Below, in pieces: positions 17,952 through 27,977 of a stretch of 64,000 nt of DNA. The position numbers were made by a program, and so were the translations under genes. Under the pieces are notes generated by a model. It was not told the origin of the DNA and made no database searches. It saw only the letters and a list, made by a program, of their open reading frames with translations. This stretch comes from Pseudomonas sp. F(2018) (GTDB taxonomy: Bacteria; Pseudomonadota; Gammaproteobacteria; Pseudomonadales; Pseudomonadaceae): assembly GCF_005508865.1 (NCBI RefSeq), contig NZ_SCOM01000001.1, positions 496,001-560,000 on the forward strand, in the 5' to 3' direction. Every line of letters starts with the position of its first letter. Within the stretch, counting starts at the first letter, position 1.

Positions 17952-20501
17952 ATGGTTCAGCGCAAGCGGGTAGTGGTCACAGGGATGGGCGTGCTGACGG
18001 CGCTCGGCAATACGCTGGAAGAGTTCCGCGAGGGCCTGTTCGCTGAGAAGGCGGCCATCGGCCCGAGCCAGCATTTCCGCCATTACTTCGACGATGCCCT
18101 GGCATCCGAAGTGCTACAGGAGGTGGACTACCCCGGTGTCGCCGCCGAGCGCCTGCCCGAGTTGGACCGCACCTCGCTGTGGGGCTACAAGGTCGGTCGC
18201 GATGCCCTGGAACACGCCGGCCTGCTTGGCGATCCGCTGCTGGAACGCACCAGCCTGGTGGTCGGTGTGTCCTCGGCCAGCGCCGAGGCGATCATGCCGA
18301 TGATCGAGGGCCGGCCCAAGGAGTTCAGCCCGCGCAAGATGGCGATCTGCGGCAACTTCTCAGCGATCTGCCCGGTGGTGACTTCGCTGCTCGGCCTCAA
18401 GGGCGGCTTCGAGCTGGTGGCCACGGCCTGTACGGCCAGTACCAACGCCATCGGCATCGGCTTCGACCAGATTCAGAACGACAAGAATCCGGTAGCACTG
18501 ATCGTCGGCTCCGACCCGGTCTACCTGCCCACTTTCGCCGGTTTCTACGCGCTCAAGGCGATGCGCGAAGAGGCCTGCTGCCCCTTCTCCGGTACGCCCG
18601 GCATGTCCGTCGGCGAGGGCGCCGGCGCCCTGGTGCTGGAAGAGTACGAACACGCCAAGGCGCGTGGCGCCACTATCTATGGCGAGATCGTCGGCTACGC
18701 CACCAGCTCCGACGCGCACCATGAAACCGCGCCGGACCCGCGCGCCGAAGGCGCCACTCTGGTGATGCGCGCAGCGCTGAGCAACGCCGGCGTCGGCCCC
18801 GAGGCCATCGGCTACATCAACGCCCACGGCACCGGCACCGAGGCCAACGACCGCGCCGAAACCCTGGCGATGAAGAAGGTGTTCCCCAACATCGCCGGCA
18901 TTCCGGTGAGTTCGACCAAGTCCTACTTCGGCCACAACATCGGCTCAGCCGGCATCATCGAAATGATCGCCTGCCTGACCACCCTGCCGTCCGGCAAGGT
19001 GCTGCCGACCCTGAACTTCTCCACGCCGCGCACCGGCTGCGACCTCAACTACGTGCCCAACCATTTCCAGGAGCACCAGGTCGAGCTGTTCATGAAGAAC
19101 AACTACGCCTTCGGCGGCAACAACTGCAGCATCGTCGCCTCGGTGGTGCCCGAGACGGCGGCGCCGACCGAATACCGTCCGCGGCGCGTGGCGATCACCG
19201 GCTTCGGCGCGCTGAGTTCGCTGGGCTACGGCGCCGAGCAGATCGCCGAGAACATTCGCAACGGCGTCGACGGCTCGCTGCTGGTCTCCGCCAACGACTG
19301 GCTGGGTCTGGGCGAGGAGGGCCGTGACCTGGCCCAGCTGCTGGAGGCCAACCCGGCCCTGGCCGAGCGCCTGTCCGGCATGACCGAAGGCGACCTGCGC
19401 GCCATGCAGTTCCGCGCCCACGAAGTGCGCGGCATCGAGCCGCGCAAGCACCTGAAGAACTACGACCCGCGCAAGGCCAGCCGCATCGGCACTCACGGCT
19501 TGCTGGCCCTGGAGCAGGCGCTGCAGAGCGGCGGACGCAAGATTCGCCATGGCGACACCGACGTGGCGCTGATCATGGGCATGTCCAAGGGCCCGCAGGC
19601 CACCATCGCCCGCTACGCGCAGAGCCTGCATCCGGACCCGAAGCGGGCGCGCACCTTCGAGTTCCCCTCGGCGCTGATGAACTCCATCGCCACCTTCTGC
19701 GCCATCAGCAAGGGCATGAAGGGCTACAACACCACCCTGTCCACCGGTTACAACGCCGGCCTCGGCGCGCTGCTGTACGGCTATGAGATCGTCCGCCAGG
19801 GCCTGCAGGCGCAGGCGCTGGTCGGCGGCGCGGAAGAGAACTCCTATTCCTCGGTGCTGATGTCGCCAGCGGCGGCCGACCGCCTGAGCTGGAGCGATGC
19901 CGCGGACGCCTTCCAGGTCTACGGCGCCAGCGCCAGTGGCTTCACCATCGGTGAGGGCGCGGCGGTGGCCATGCTCGAAGACCTCGACGCGGCCCGTGCG
20001 CGCGGTGCCGAGGTGCTGGCCGAGGTGATCGGTTATGGCCGCTCGTGCGATGCCAGCTATCCGGGCGAACCGGCGTTGACCGGCGGCAACGCCATGGTCG
20101 CGGCGATCCGCCAGGCGCTCGACGAGTCCGGCCTGGGCCTGGAGCAGGTCGACCTGATCTGCGGCACCAGCTGGGGCACCGCGGAAAGCGCCGAGAAGGA
20201 GCTGGATGCCGTGCGCCAGGTGTTCGGCGCGCTCGCGGCCGAGGTGCCGCTGGTCAACTACAACGGCCACTTCGGCTTCGTCGAATCGGCGGCCGGCCTG
20301 CTCAACCTGTCGCAGGTACTGCAGGCCATGCGCAGCGGCGAGATCGCGCCGATCCCGCACACCAGCGAGTTCTGCGCCAGCGACATCGCCTTCGTGCGCC
20401 AGCCGCTGCGCCGCGAGGTGCGCCACGCCCTGGTGCTGGGCGCCTCGGACGGCGGCAACAACTACGCCCTGCTGATCCGCAAGGAATCCATCGATGGCTG
20501 A
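17952..20501 (+). CDS. Fused ketosynthase - chain-length-factor-like protein
   Basis: This 849-residue protein consists of two beta-ketoacyl synthase domains in tandem. Domain 1 (about 1-405) has a complete triad: Cys160 (ATACTAS), His292 (NAHGTGT) and His328 (SYFGHNIG). Domain 2 (about 411-849) begins RRVAITGFGALSSLG. At the Cys position it has Tyr600 (STGYNAG) and in place of the HGTGT motif it reads CGTSWGT; only the last His (His773, NGHFGF) survives. Domain 2 thus resembles the catalytically silent KS-beta/chain-length factor of type II PKS. Start ATG 17952 has GAAGGAG 7 bases upstream. KS-alpha and KS-beta are normally separate proteins, so the fusion is unusual. It overlaps the next gene by 8 bases. 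Confidence 0.88.
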   Translation: MVQRKRVVVTGMGVLTALGNTLEEFREGLFAEKAAIGPSQHFRHYFDDALASEVLQEVDYPGVAAERLPELDRTSLWGYKVGRDALEHAGLLGDPLLERTSLVVGVSSASAEAIMPMIEGRPKEFSPRKMAICGNFSAICPVVTSLLGLKGGFELVATACTASTNAIGIGFDQIQNDKNPVALIVGSDPVYLPTFAGFYALKAMREEACCPFSGTPGMSVGEGAGALVLEEYEHAKARGATIYGEIVGYATSSDAHHETAPDPRAEGATLVMRAALSNAGVGPEAIGYINAHGTGTEANDRAETLAMKKVFPNIAGIPVSSTKSYFGHNIGSAGIIEMIACLTTLPSGKVLPTLNFSTPRTGCDLNYVPNHFQEHQVELFMKNNYAFGGNNCSIVASVVPETAAPTEYRPRRVAITGFGALSSLGYGAEQIAENIRNGVDGSLLVSANDWLGLGEEGRDLAQLLEANPALAERLSGMTEGDLRAMQFRAHEVRGIEPRKHLKNYDPRKASRIGTHGLLALEQALQSGGRKIRHGDTDVALIMGMSKGPQATIARYAQSLHPDPKRARTFEFPSALMNSIATFCAISKGMKGYNTTLSTGYNAGLGALLYGYEIVRQGLQAQALVGGAEENSYSSVLMSPAAADRLSWSDAADAFQVYGASASGFTIGEGAAVAMLEDLDAARARGAEVLAEVIGYGRSCDASYPGEPALTGGNAMVAAIRQALDESGLGLEQVDLICGTSWGTAESAEKELDAVRQVFGALAAEVPLVNYNGHFGFVESAAGLLNLSQVLQAMRSGEIAPIPHTSEFCASDIAFVRQPLRREVRHALVLGASDGGNNYALLIRKESIDG

Positions 20502-21750
20502 TGCCGGGCGTGCGCTGATCTCCGGCCTGGGTGTGTTCAACGCCCTCGGCCACGACACGGCGGCGCTCTGCGCGGCCCTGACCGAACAGCGCCTGGGGGC
20601 GCGCAGCGGCTTCTTCGCCAGCGAGCGCGCGGCCCAGGGTAACGGCCTGCCGTTCAACCCGCAGCAGGTGGCGATGCCGGCACTGCCGCAGACCCGGCGC
20701 AACCCGGCCGGCTGCGACGCCGAGACCGCCTGCGCGCTGATCGAGAAGGTGCTGGACGAGGCCCTGGCCCAGGCCGGGCTGCGCCGCGCCGATCTGGCCG
20801 GACGGCGGGTGCAGTTCTATATCGGCGGTCAGGGCGTGCAGCCGGAAATAATGAAGTTCACCGCCTACCTGCAACGCAATGATGCCGAAGACCTGTTCTT
20901 CAACCCCGGCATCCGCAAAATGCACAGCGACAGCTACGCCGAGGAACGCCTCGGCCGCCTGCTCATGCAGCGCGTCGGCTTGGCGCTGCCGCCGCTGGCC
21001 CTGTCCACCGCCAGCTGCTCCAGCATGTCGGCGCTGTTCCTCGCCAGCCGGGCGATCGAGAGTGGCCGCGCGGACCTGGTGGTGGTGGCGTCCTGGCAGC
21101 AGGTGTCGCAGTACAACCTGATGTTCATGGGCGGGGTCAACGCCCTGGCCCGCTCGGTGGCGCAGCCGTTCTCGGCGGCCACCGAGGGCGTGATGCTGGG
21201 TGGCGGCGCTGCCCTGGCGATCCTCGAGAGCGAGGCGCACCTGCGGGCCCGCCAGGGCCGCGGCCTGCTGCGCATCGACGGCTTCGCCACCTGCCAAGGC
21301 GGCGGTTCGGGGCGCGGCGGGCAGTCCTTTGCCCCGGACTTCCGCACCCTGGCGCGCACCGTGGAAGAGTCGCTGGAACAGGCCGGCATCGCCGCCGCCG
21401 ATGTCGGCTGCGTGTTCATGCACGGCAACGGCATTCGCGGCAGCGACCAGGCAGAGCTGCTGGCGGTGCGCAAGCTGTGGGGCGACAACACAGTGCCCAC
21501 GGTTTCCTACAAGGCGCAGCTGGGCTACCAGGTGGCGGCCAGCGGCCTGACCGACCTGGCCATCGCCGCCGACGCCCTGCAGCAGCGCCGCCTGCTGGCG
21601 TTCAAGGCCCTGGCGCCGCTGGATGCCGCCGGGGTGCACCTGCATGCCGATGCCGAACCCCTGGCGCTGACCAGCGACAAGCTGGTCAAGCTGGGCCTGG
21701 GCATCGAAGGATCCATGGCCGCCTGCACGCTGACGCGGCTGGCAGGATGA
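20494..21750 (+). CDS. Divergent beta-ketoacyl synthase
   Basis: This 418-residue thiolase-fold ketosynthase begins MADAGRALISGLGVFNALG. The nucleophile Cys175 (STASCSSMSAL) and His310 (FMHGNGIRG) are present, and the conserved Lys is kept (SYKAQLGYQVA). The second catalytic His position is Tyr345 (LGY in place of GH). Loss of this His often weakens malonyl decarboxylation, so it may prime, transfer or condense non-malonyl groups. Overlaps of 8 and 4 bases with its neighbours imply coupled translation. Confidence 0.82.
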   Translation: MADAGRALISGLGVFNALGHDTAALCAALTEQRLGARSGFFASERAAQGNGLPFNPQQVAMPALPQTRRNPAGCDAETACALIEKVLDEALAQAGLRRADLAGRRVQFYIGGQGVQPEIMKFTAYLQRNDAEDLFFNPGIRKMHSDSYAEERLGRLLMQRVGLALPPLALSTASCSSMSALFLASRAIESGRADLVVVASWQQVSQYNLMFMGGVNALARSVAQPFSAATEGVMLGGGAALAILESEAHLRARQGRGLLRIDGFATCQGGGSGRGGQSFAPDFRTLARTVEESLEQAGIAAADVGCVFMHGNGIRGSDQAELLAVRKLWGDNTVPTVSYKAQLGYQVAASGLTDLAIAADALQQRRLLAFKALAPLDAAGVHLHADAEPLALTSDKLVKLGLGIEGSMAACTLTRLAG

Positions 21751-22883
21751 GCGAGACGATCATGTCCGTCGAAGAGAAGCAGTTGACCCCGACCCGCCCG
21801 GCCAGCGCCGCCGAGCTGCAGGCGCCGCTTGGCCATGCCCGCCTCGAGCAGGGCAGCGCGCTGGCGCTGGTCGGCCTGTCCGTGCTGCAGGCCGAGCGTG
21901 CGCCGCAGCGTTTCGAGCCGCGCTGGTTCCGTGCCTGGGAGGCACAGCTGTACCAGTGCGCGGCGCGCAAGACCGGACGCCGCCAGTGGGACTTCAGCCG
22001 CTTCAGCCAGGACGGCGGCCTGGAGGCGGCCAAGGTCGGCTATCGCGACACCCTGGGCGCAGTGGCCCAGGCGGCCAAGCAGGCGGTGGCGGCGGCCGAA
22101 GCCAGCTGCGGTCGGCGCAGCTCGCGCGAGCGCATGGCCCTGCTGTATTTCGATTTCTGGGGGCAGAGCTCGCACCTGGAGCAGGCGTTCAACTGGCGCG
22201 ACAGCTTCGATCTGGACGTGATCCCCAAATTCATCCTGCGTGACCAGGCCACCGAGGCCTTCTCCTGCAAGGTGCAGGCGGGCCGCGGCGCCTTTATCCA
22301 GGCGCTGCGCATGGCCCAGGCCCTGCTGCATGGCGGCGGCGCCGACAGCGTGCTGCTCGGCGGGCTGTTCCGCAGTTTCCCGGTGCTGTGCTTCGCCGAG
22401 GCCATCAGCGGCAGTGCGGCGGAGCGCGACTGGCTGGGGCGCGGCGGGCAGCACAACGCGCCGCTGGTGGAGCGTGCCGGCTTCATGGTGCTGCGACGTG
22501 GCGAGGCCCTGGCCACCGCGCGTCAGCCCGGCCTGCTGCTGGGCGAGCCGCACTACCTGCAGGCGCCGGTCGGGCGCGCGGCGACCCAGCAGGCGCTGAG
22601 CGAGCGCTGGGCCGAGCTGTTGCCGGAGCAGCGTGCGCTGGTCTATGGCGGCCACTACCCGTCCAGCCTGCTGGATCAGGTCGAGGCCGGTGCGGCGGCG
22701 GCCCAGGGTGATCGCTGGGTCTACGAGAACATCTGTCGGCGTTTCGGCGACAGCGGTGGGCTCAATCCGCTGCTGGCCCTGCAGCGTCATGCCGAGCGCA
22801 AGGCCGCCCAGGCGGACACGCCGCCGGCCCTGCTGAGCCTGAGCGACAGCCAGGGCGGCACCTGGCTGCTGCGAGGGGAATGA
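21747..22883 (+). CDS. Degenerate ketosynthase-like protein
   Basis: The 378-residue protein shares thiolase-fold traits with the two upstream genes: a helix after the nucleophile region (AFIQALRMAQALLHGGGAD), a strand VLLGGLF and a LVERAGFMVLRRGEA segment equivalent to EGAAALVLE. In my alignment the catalytic Cys position is not Cys (a Cys lies about seven residues earlier), and no HGTGT motif is visible. It may be a structural partner of the preceding ketosynthase. ATG 21747 overlaps the previous stop by 4 bases; ATG 21762 is an alternative. Family assignment is by pattern and context, so moderate. Confidence 0.55.
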   Translation: MSETIMSVEEKQLTPTRPASAAELQAPLGHARLEQGSALALVGLSVLQAERAPQRFEPRWFRAWEAQLYQCAARKTGRRQWDFSRFSQDGGLEAAKVGYRDTLGAVAQAAKQAVAAAEASCGRRSSRERMALLYFDFWGQSSHLEQAFNWRDSFDLDVIPKFILRDQATEAFSCKVQAGRGAFIQALRMAQALLHGGGADSVLLGGLFRSFPVLCFAEAISGSAAERDWLGRGGQHNAPLVERAGFMVLRRGEALATARQPGLLLGEPHYLQAPVGRAATQQALSERWAELLPEQRALVYGGHYPSSLLDQVEAGAAAAQGDRWVYENICRRFGDSGGLNPLLALQRHAERKAAQADTPPALLSLSDSQGGTWLLRGE

Positions 22884-22884
22884 G

Positions 22885-23635
<751 letters not shown>

Positions 23636-23643
<8 letters not shown>

Positions 23644-24322
23644 GCTGCTGCCGCTGATGCTCCTGCTGCTGGCCTCCAGCGCCCAGGCGGCGCTCGACGC
23701 CGAGCAACTGCGTGAGCAGGGCCGTACGGCGCTGGATGCGCTGGTCGAACGCAGTACCCAGTTGCCGGCGCGCGATCAGGCGATCCTGGCGGTGGTGCAG
23801 GCGCCGAACGAGGGGCTCGCTGAAAGCACCCTGGAATCGCTCGCGGCCTGGCGCGAACAGCACCCGGACGACCTGTCGGCCAAGCTCTACGAGGGCTACG
23901 GCTGGCTGTTCATGGCCGGCGAATACGTCAAACAGCAGAACTACTTCCGCGCCGCCGAGCTGGCCAAACGCGGCTTCTTCCTGATGGACGAGGCGGTCGA
24001 CCAGAACCCCGAGGACTGGCGCCTGCGCCTGCTGCGCGCGCGCATGGATTGCTACGTGCCTGCCGAGTTCGGCCGCCATGTGGTGGCGCTCAAGGACCTG
24101 CGTTACCTGCGCGAACATCCCGAGCAGGTGCCGGCCGAACTGCGCCCGCTGCTGGACTTCCTCCAGGCCCGCGCCCAGCGCGCCGCCGGCGACGAGGTTG
24201 CGGCCAAGGCTTTGGCCGATCAGGCGCCATGGGGCGAGTTGCTGCAGGCCGAGGGACGCCTGCCCATCACCCAGGCGGAAGTGCAGCGGGTGCTGGCACC
24301 CATAGTGGAGGCGGCGCCGTGA
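23636..24322 (+). CDS. Exported helical protein between the ABC subunits
   Basis: The 228-residue protein has signal peptide MTRLLPLMLLLLASSAQA and a mature part that is helical and TPR-like (LSAKLYEGYGWLFMAGEYVK, YFRAAELAKRGFFLMDEAVD, PEDWRLRLLRARMDCYVP). ATG 23636 lies in the end of the ATPase gene and its stop overlaps the permease GTG by 4 bases, so it is translated as part of the transporter unit. A periplasmic adaptor between permease and LolA-like carrier is a reasonable inference. No family name is recognised with certainty. Confidence 0.65.
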
Positions 24323-25644
24323 GCGAACTGCTGTATTACCTGGCCAACGCCATCATCGCCTACGCCCTGTTGCTGGTGCTGTGGACCGCACTGCGCCGGC
24401 CTACCTCGATCCGCTACGCGTTCGCCAACCTGTTCCGCCAGCGCCGCCGCTCGGGCATCACCCTGTTGGCGATCATCATAGGCGGGGTGGCGGTGTTCAC
24501 CTTCGGCGGCTTCGTCCAGCATTCCTTCTCGGCCCTGCGCGAGCAGACCATCCGCACCAACCTCGGCCACCTGCAGCTGTACCGCGAAGGCTACCTCGCC
24601 AGTGGCGCGACCAACCCGCTGCGCCACGGCATTCCCGGTTACCAGCAGATCAAGCAGGTGCTGGCCGCTGACCCCGAGTTGGGGCCGATGTTGAAGACGG
24701 TGACCGGGCAGATCGAGTTCTCCGGCATTGCCTCGCACTACGAGTCGGAGACTTCCACCTTCATCTCCGGCGTCGGCATCGAGCCGGCCAGCTCCCTGAC
24801 CCTCGGCGCCCTGGACCGCATCGTGCTGGGCAGCGACCTGTCGCGCATCGACGGCCTCGGCGTAACCATCGGCAGCGGTGTGGCCAAGGGTATCGGCGCC
24901 GGCTACGACAGCGAGTTGGACCTGCTGGTGGTCAATCCCAAGGGCGGCCAGAACGCCATGTCGGTGACCGTGCGCGGGGTGATGCAGTCGGGCATCAAGG
25001 AGTACGACGACCGCTCGCTGAAGATGCCGCTGGAAACCGCCCAGGCGCTGCTGGAGACCGACGAGGTCAGCCGCATCATCATCCTGCTCAACGACACCGA
25101 GCAGACCGCCGCCGCGCTCGAGCGGGTCGAGGCGCTGATCGCCGAGCAGGGGCTCGCGCTTGAAGTGCGGCCCTGGTCCGAGCTGGCCGTGTACTACCAC
25201 CAGGTGGTCAGCCTGTTCGACGGCATCTTCTTCTTCATCAAGTCGATCGTCAGCGTGATCGTGGTGTTCATGATCGGTAACACGCTGATGATGAACGTGG
25301 TCGAGCGCACCCGCGAGATCGCCACCCTGCGTGCCCTGGGCCTGACCCAGCGCGAGGTGGGGCGGCTGTTCATCCTCGAAGGCATCTTCATCGGCCTGCT
25401 CGGCGCGGCGCTCAGCGTGGCGGTGGGCATCGGCCTGGCCGAGCTGATCAACGTCAATGGCCTGCCCATGCCGCCGTCGCCGGGATACACCAAGGGCTAC
25501 CTGGCCTTCATCCTGTGGGACGAGGATTTCAACCTGTTCTGGTTCACCTGCGCCCTGGCCATAGTCACCGCAGTGCTGGCCTCGATCATTCCGGCGAAAC
25601 GCGCCTCGAAGTTGCTGATCGCCGAGGCATTCAGGTTCACCTGA
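24319..25644 (+). CDS. ABC transporter permease (FtsX/LolE/MacB type)
   Basis: The 441-residue permease has an N-terminal helix, then the LolC/E-like start of the second helix (YAFANLFRQRRRSGITLLAI), a large periplasmic domain (about residues 80-285) and three C-terminal helices with the FtsX signature NVVERTREIATLRALG followed by ILEGIFIGLLGAALS and IIPAKRASKL. An extra N-terminal hydrophobic segment (LANAIIAYALLLVLWTAL) precedes the usual four-helix set. A single permease gene implies a homodimer. GTG 24319 overlaps the preceding stop. It is the last gene of the main operon. Confidence 0.92.
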   Translation: MSELLYYLANAIIAYALLLVLWTALRRPTSIRYAFANLFRQRRRSGITLLAIIIGGVAVFTFGGFVQHSFSALREQTIRTNLGHLQLYREGYLASGATNPLRHGIPGYQQIKQVLAADPELGPMLKTVTGQIEFSGIASHYESETSTFISGVGIEPASSLTLGALDRIVLGSDLSRIDGLGVTIGSGVAKGIGAGYDSELDLLVVNPKGGQNAMSVTVRGVMQSGIKEYDDRSLKMPLETAQALLETDEVSRIIILLNDTEQTAAALERVEALIAEQGLALEVRPWSELAVYYHQVVSLFDGIFFFIKSIVSVIVVFMIGNTLMMNVVERTREIATLRALGLTQREVGRLFILEGIFIGLLGAALSVAVGIGLAELINVNGLPMPPSPGYTKGYLAFILWDEDFNLFWFTCALAIVTAVLASIIPAKRASKLLIAEAFRFT

Positions 25645-25816
25645 ACAACTTGGATAGTTGTCACCCGGCGGCGCTGGAAGTTGTCCGGGTGGTGGTAATA
25701 AGCGATGCGCCTTAGTGCAGGGTAAGTTGTGCCTGCGAGTGGGTGTTTAATACTGCGCTGCTGTTATTGAAGTTGTTGTTGGCGAGCGCGCTTCATATAC
25801 AGAGTGAGAGCAAGTT

Positions 25817-26578
25817 ATGACAGCAGAACGGCAAGTCGTCCTTATCACCGGCGCCGCCCGCGGCATTGGTGCGGCCATCGCCGAACGGTTCATCGACGAC
25901 GGCTTCGATGTGGTGCTCAACTACCGCCGCACCCAGGGCAAGGGCGCCGCCAACCTGGACAACCTGGTGGCTCGCGCCGAGGCCCGTGGCGTGCGGGCAT
26001 ACAAGGCGCTGGCGGACATCTCCGAGAGCCGCGACGTGGAGCAGATGATCAAGAGCCTGCAGCTCGACGGCCTGGAGCGCATCCACCACCTGGTGCTGAA
26101 CGCCGCCAGCGCGCCGTTCAAGTCGATCCTCGACCTGACCAAGCACGACTGGAAGCAGCTGTTCGGCACCAGCCTGATCGGCAACGTGGCGATGATCAAC
26201 GCCGTGGCACCGCTGATGCCGGCCGGTGGCACCATCTGCGCCATCTCAGGCGTAGGCTCGCACACCGTACTGCCCAACTACCCGCTCGGCCTGATGAAGG
26301 CGGCGCTGGAGAACCTGGTGCGCTACATGGAGGTGGAGCTGTACGACCGCGGCATCCGCGTCAACGGCGTGTGCGGTGGGGTGGTGCGCAGCGAGATGCT
26401 GCCTTATCTGACGGAGATGTGGCCGCGGATGATCGGCAACATGGAAGCTTCGGGCCGGCGCTGGGCCCTGGAGCCGGAGGAGATCGCTAACGTGGTGGCC
26501 TTCCTCGCCTCGGATCGCTCCAGTGCCATCCGCGGACAGATCCTGGTGGCCACCGGCGGAGTGGGGCTGGCGGCCTGA
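25817..26578 (+). CDS. SDR oxidoreductase, FabL-like (possible enoyl-ACP reductase)
   Basis: This 253-residue short-chain dehydrogenase has TGAARGIG at the N-terminus and LNAAS in place of NNAG. The C-terminal half (MKAALENLVRYMEVELYDRG, VNGVCGGVVRSEML) resembles the enoyl-ACP reductase FabL. The YxxxK motif is absent: Tyr155 and Lys161 lie six apart (NYPLGLMK), neither the classical spacing nor the seven-residue spacing of FabI/FabL. It starts 172 bases after the transporter operon, with its own weak ribosome site. It could supply enoyl reduction to the pathway; a ketoreductase role is the alternative. Confidence 0.72.
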   Translation: MTAERQVVLITGAARGIGAAIAERFIDDGFDVVLNYRRTQGKGAANLDNLVARAEARGVRAYKALADISESRDVEQMIKSLQLDGLERIHHLVLNAASAPFKSILDLTKHDWKQLFGTSLIGNVAMINAVAPLMPAGGTICAISGVGSHTVLPNYPLGLMKAALENLVRYMEVELYDRGIRVNGVCGGVVRSEMLPYLTEMWPRMIGNMEASGRRWALEPEEIANVVAFLASDRSSAIRGQILVATGGVGLAA

Positions 26579-26595
26579 TCCGCCAGCGGTGAAAC

Positions 26596-26620
26596 AAGCC
26601 GGCGCTAAGCCGGCTTTTTC
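26596..26620 (+). terminator. Rho-independent terminator
   Basis: The stem AGCCGGC / GCCGGCT with a 5-base loop and five Ts lies 18 bases after the SDR stop codon. Confidence 0.88.
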
Positions 26621-26634
26621 ATGCCTCCCAGTGG

Positions 26635-26694
26635 GTAGCCCGGATGCAATCCGGGGGACGGAGCTGCCTGCTTCCCGGATTGCATCCGGGCTAC
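26635..26694. repeat. REP-type extragenic palindrome
   Basis: Perfect 21-base arms (26635-26655 and 26674-26694; the left arm begins GTAGCCCGGATGCAATCC) surround an 18-base loop. This is one of the commonest extragenic palindromes in Pseudomonas-like genomes. It lies between two convergent genes. Confidence 0.85.
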
Positions 26695-26702
26695 GAGTGC
26701 TT

Positions 26703-26728
26703 CCCCTCTCCCGCTGGCGGGAGAGGGG
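26703..26728. terminator. Perfect hairpin downstream of the convergent ketosynthase
   Basis: The 12-base arms CCCCTCTCCCGC / GCGGGAGAGGGG have a 2-base loop. It lacks a T tract, so it may be a weak terminator of the minus-strand ketosynthase or part of the adjoining extragenic repeat. Confidence 0.5.
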
Positions 26729-26756
26729 TCGGGCGGCCCGCGTAGGGAGAGGGGCT

Positions 26757-27977
26757 TCAGCCTTCCCAGCGTCTCAGCACCAGGGTGGCATTGGTGCCGC
26801 CGAAGCCGAAGCTGTTGCTCATCACCGTGTTCAGGCGCGCGCCGTGCCGTGACTCGCGCAGCACCGGCATGTCGGTCAGCTCGGGGTCGAGGTTGTCGAT
26901 GTTGGCCGAGGCGGCGATGAAGTTCTCGTGCATCATCAGCAGGCAGTAGATCGCCTCGTGCACGCCGGCGGCGCCCAGGGCGTGGCCGGACAGGCTCTTG
27001 GTCGAGCTTATCGGCGGCAGTTGGCGGCCGAACACCTTGCGGATCGCTCGCATCTCGGCCAGGTCGCCAACCGGGGTGGAGGTGCCGTGGGCGTTGATGT
27101 AGTCGATCGGCTCCTCCACCTTTTCCAGCGCCTGCTGCATGCAGCGCATGCCGCCTTCGCCGCTGGGCGCGACCATGTCGTAGCCATCGGACGTGGCGCC
27201 GTAGCCGATGATCTCGGCATGGATCTGTGCGCCGCGAGCCAGGGCATGATCCAGCGCCTCGACTACCACCATGCCGCCGCCAGCGGCGATGACGAAGCCG
27301 TCGCGTCGGGTGTCGTAGGGGCGCGAGGCCTTCTCCGGGTTGTCGTTGTACTGGCTGGAGAGGGCGCCCATGGCGTCGAACAGGTAGCTCTGGCTCCAGT
27401 GTTCTTCCTCGCCGCCGCCAGCGAAGACGATGTCCTGCTTGCCCAGCTGGATCTGCTCCATGGCGTGGCCGATGCAGTGGGCGCTGCTGGCGCAGGCGGA
27501 GGCGATGGAGTAGCTCAGGCCCTTGATGCGGAACGGCGTGGCCAGGCAGGCCGACACCGTGTTGCTCATGGTGCGCGGTACGCGGAACGGGCCGACCCGG
27601 GCAATGCCCTTCTCGCGCAGGATGTCCATGGCCTCCATCTGGTTGAAGGCCGAGGCGCCGCCGGAGCCGGCGATCAGCCCGGTGCGTGGGTTGGAGATGT
27701 GCCCGTTGCTCAGGCCGGCGTCCTTGATGGCCTGCTGCAGGGCAAGGTAGGCATAGGCGGCGGCGTCGCCCATGAAGCGTTTGACCTTGCGGTCGATGCT
27801 CAGGTCGTCCATGTCCAGCGGTACCGCGCCGCACACCTGGCTGCGCATGCCGACTTCGGCGTAGGTGGGGTTGAAGCGAATTCCCGAGCGGCCGTCCCGC
27901 AGGTTGCGGGTAACGGTTTCCAGGTCGTTGCCGAGGCTGGAGACCAGCCCCATTCCGGTGATCACGACGCGGCGCAT
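26757..27977 (-). CDS. 3-oxoacyl-ACP synthase, FabB type
   Basis: This 406-residue elongating ketosynthase begins [16 protein letters not shown]. Its triad is intact: Cys162 (ASACASS), His297 (NAHGTST) and His332 ([10 protein letters not shown]). Sequence style ([29 protein letters not shown]) is that of FabB. No fabA neighbour is present, so it is probably not the housekeeping fabAB copy. An in-frame TTG at 27983 could add two residues, but ATG 27977 with AAAGGGA upstream fits better. It converges on the SDR gene and has the acyltransferase behind it, so it may belong to the lipid pathway. Confidence 0.92.
   Translation of the reverse strand: MRRVVITGMGLVSSLGNDLETVTRNLRDGRSGIRFNPTYAEVGMRSQVCGAVPLDMDDLSIDRKVKRFMGDAAAYAYLALQQAIKDAGLSNGHISNPRTGLIAGSGGASAFNQMEAMDILREKGIARVGPFRVPRTMSNTVSACLATPFRIKGLSYSIASACASSAHCIGHAMEQIQLGKQDIVFAGGGEEEHWSQSYLFDAMGALSSQYNDNPEKASRPYDTRRDGFVIAAGGGMVVVEALDHALARGAQIHAEIIGYGATSDGYDMVAPSGEGGMRCMQQALEKVEEPIDYINAHGTSTPVGDLAEMRAIRKVFGRQLPPISSTKSLSGHALGAAGVHEAIYCLLMMHENFIAASANIDNLDPELTDMPVLRESRHGARLNTVMSNSFGFGGTNATLVLRRWEG

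Noticed and set aside
18945..20702. 585-codon minus-strand open frame opposite the KS-CLF gene
   Set aside because: It is antisense to a well-supported gene with intact KS motifs and has the Gly/Ala/Arg/His-rich composition typical of shadow frames in GC-rich DNA.
26757..27977. Housekeeping fabB
   Set aside because: The gene has a normal FabB triad but no fabA partner and lies beside accessory genes, so I left the symbol empty.
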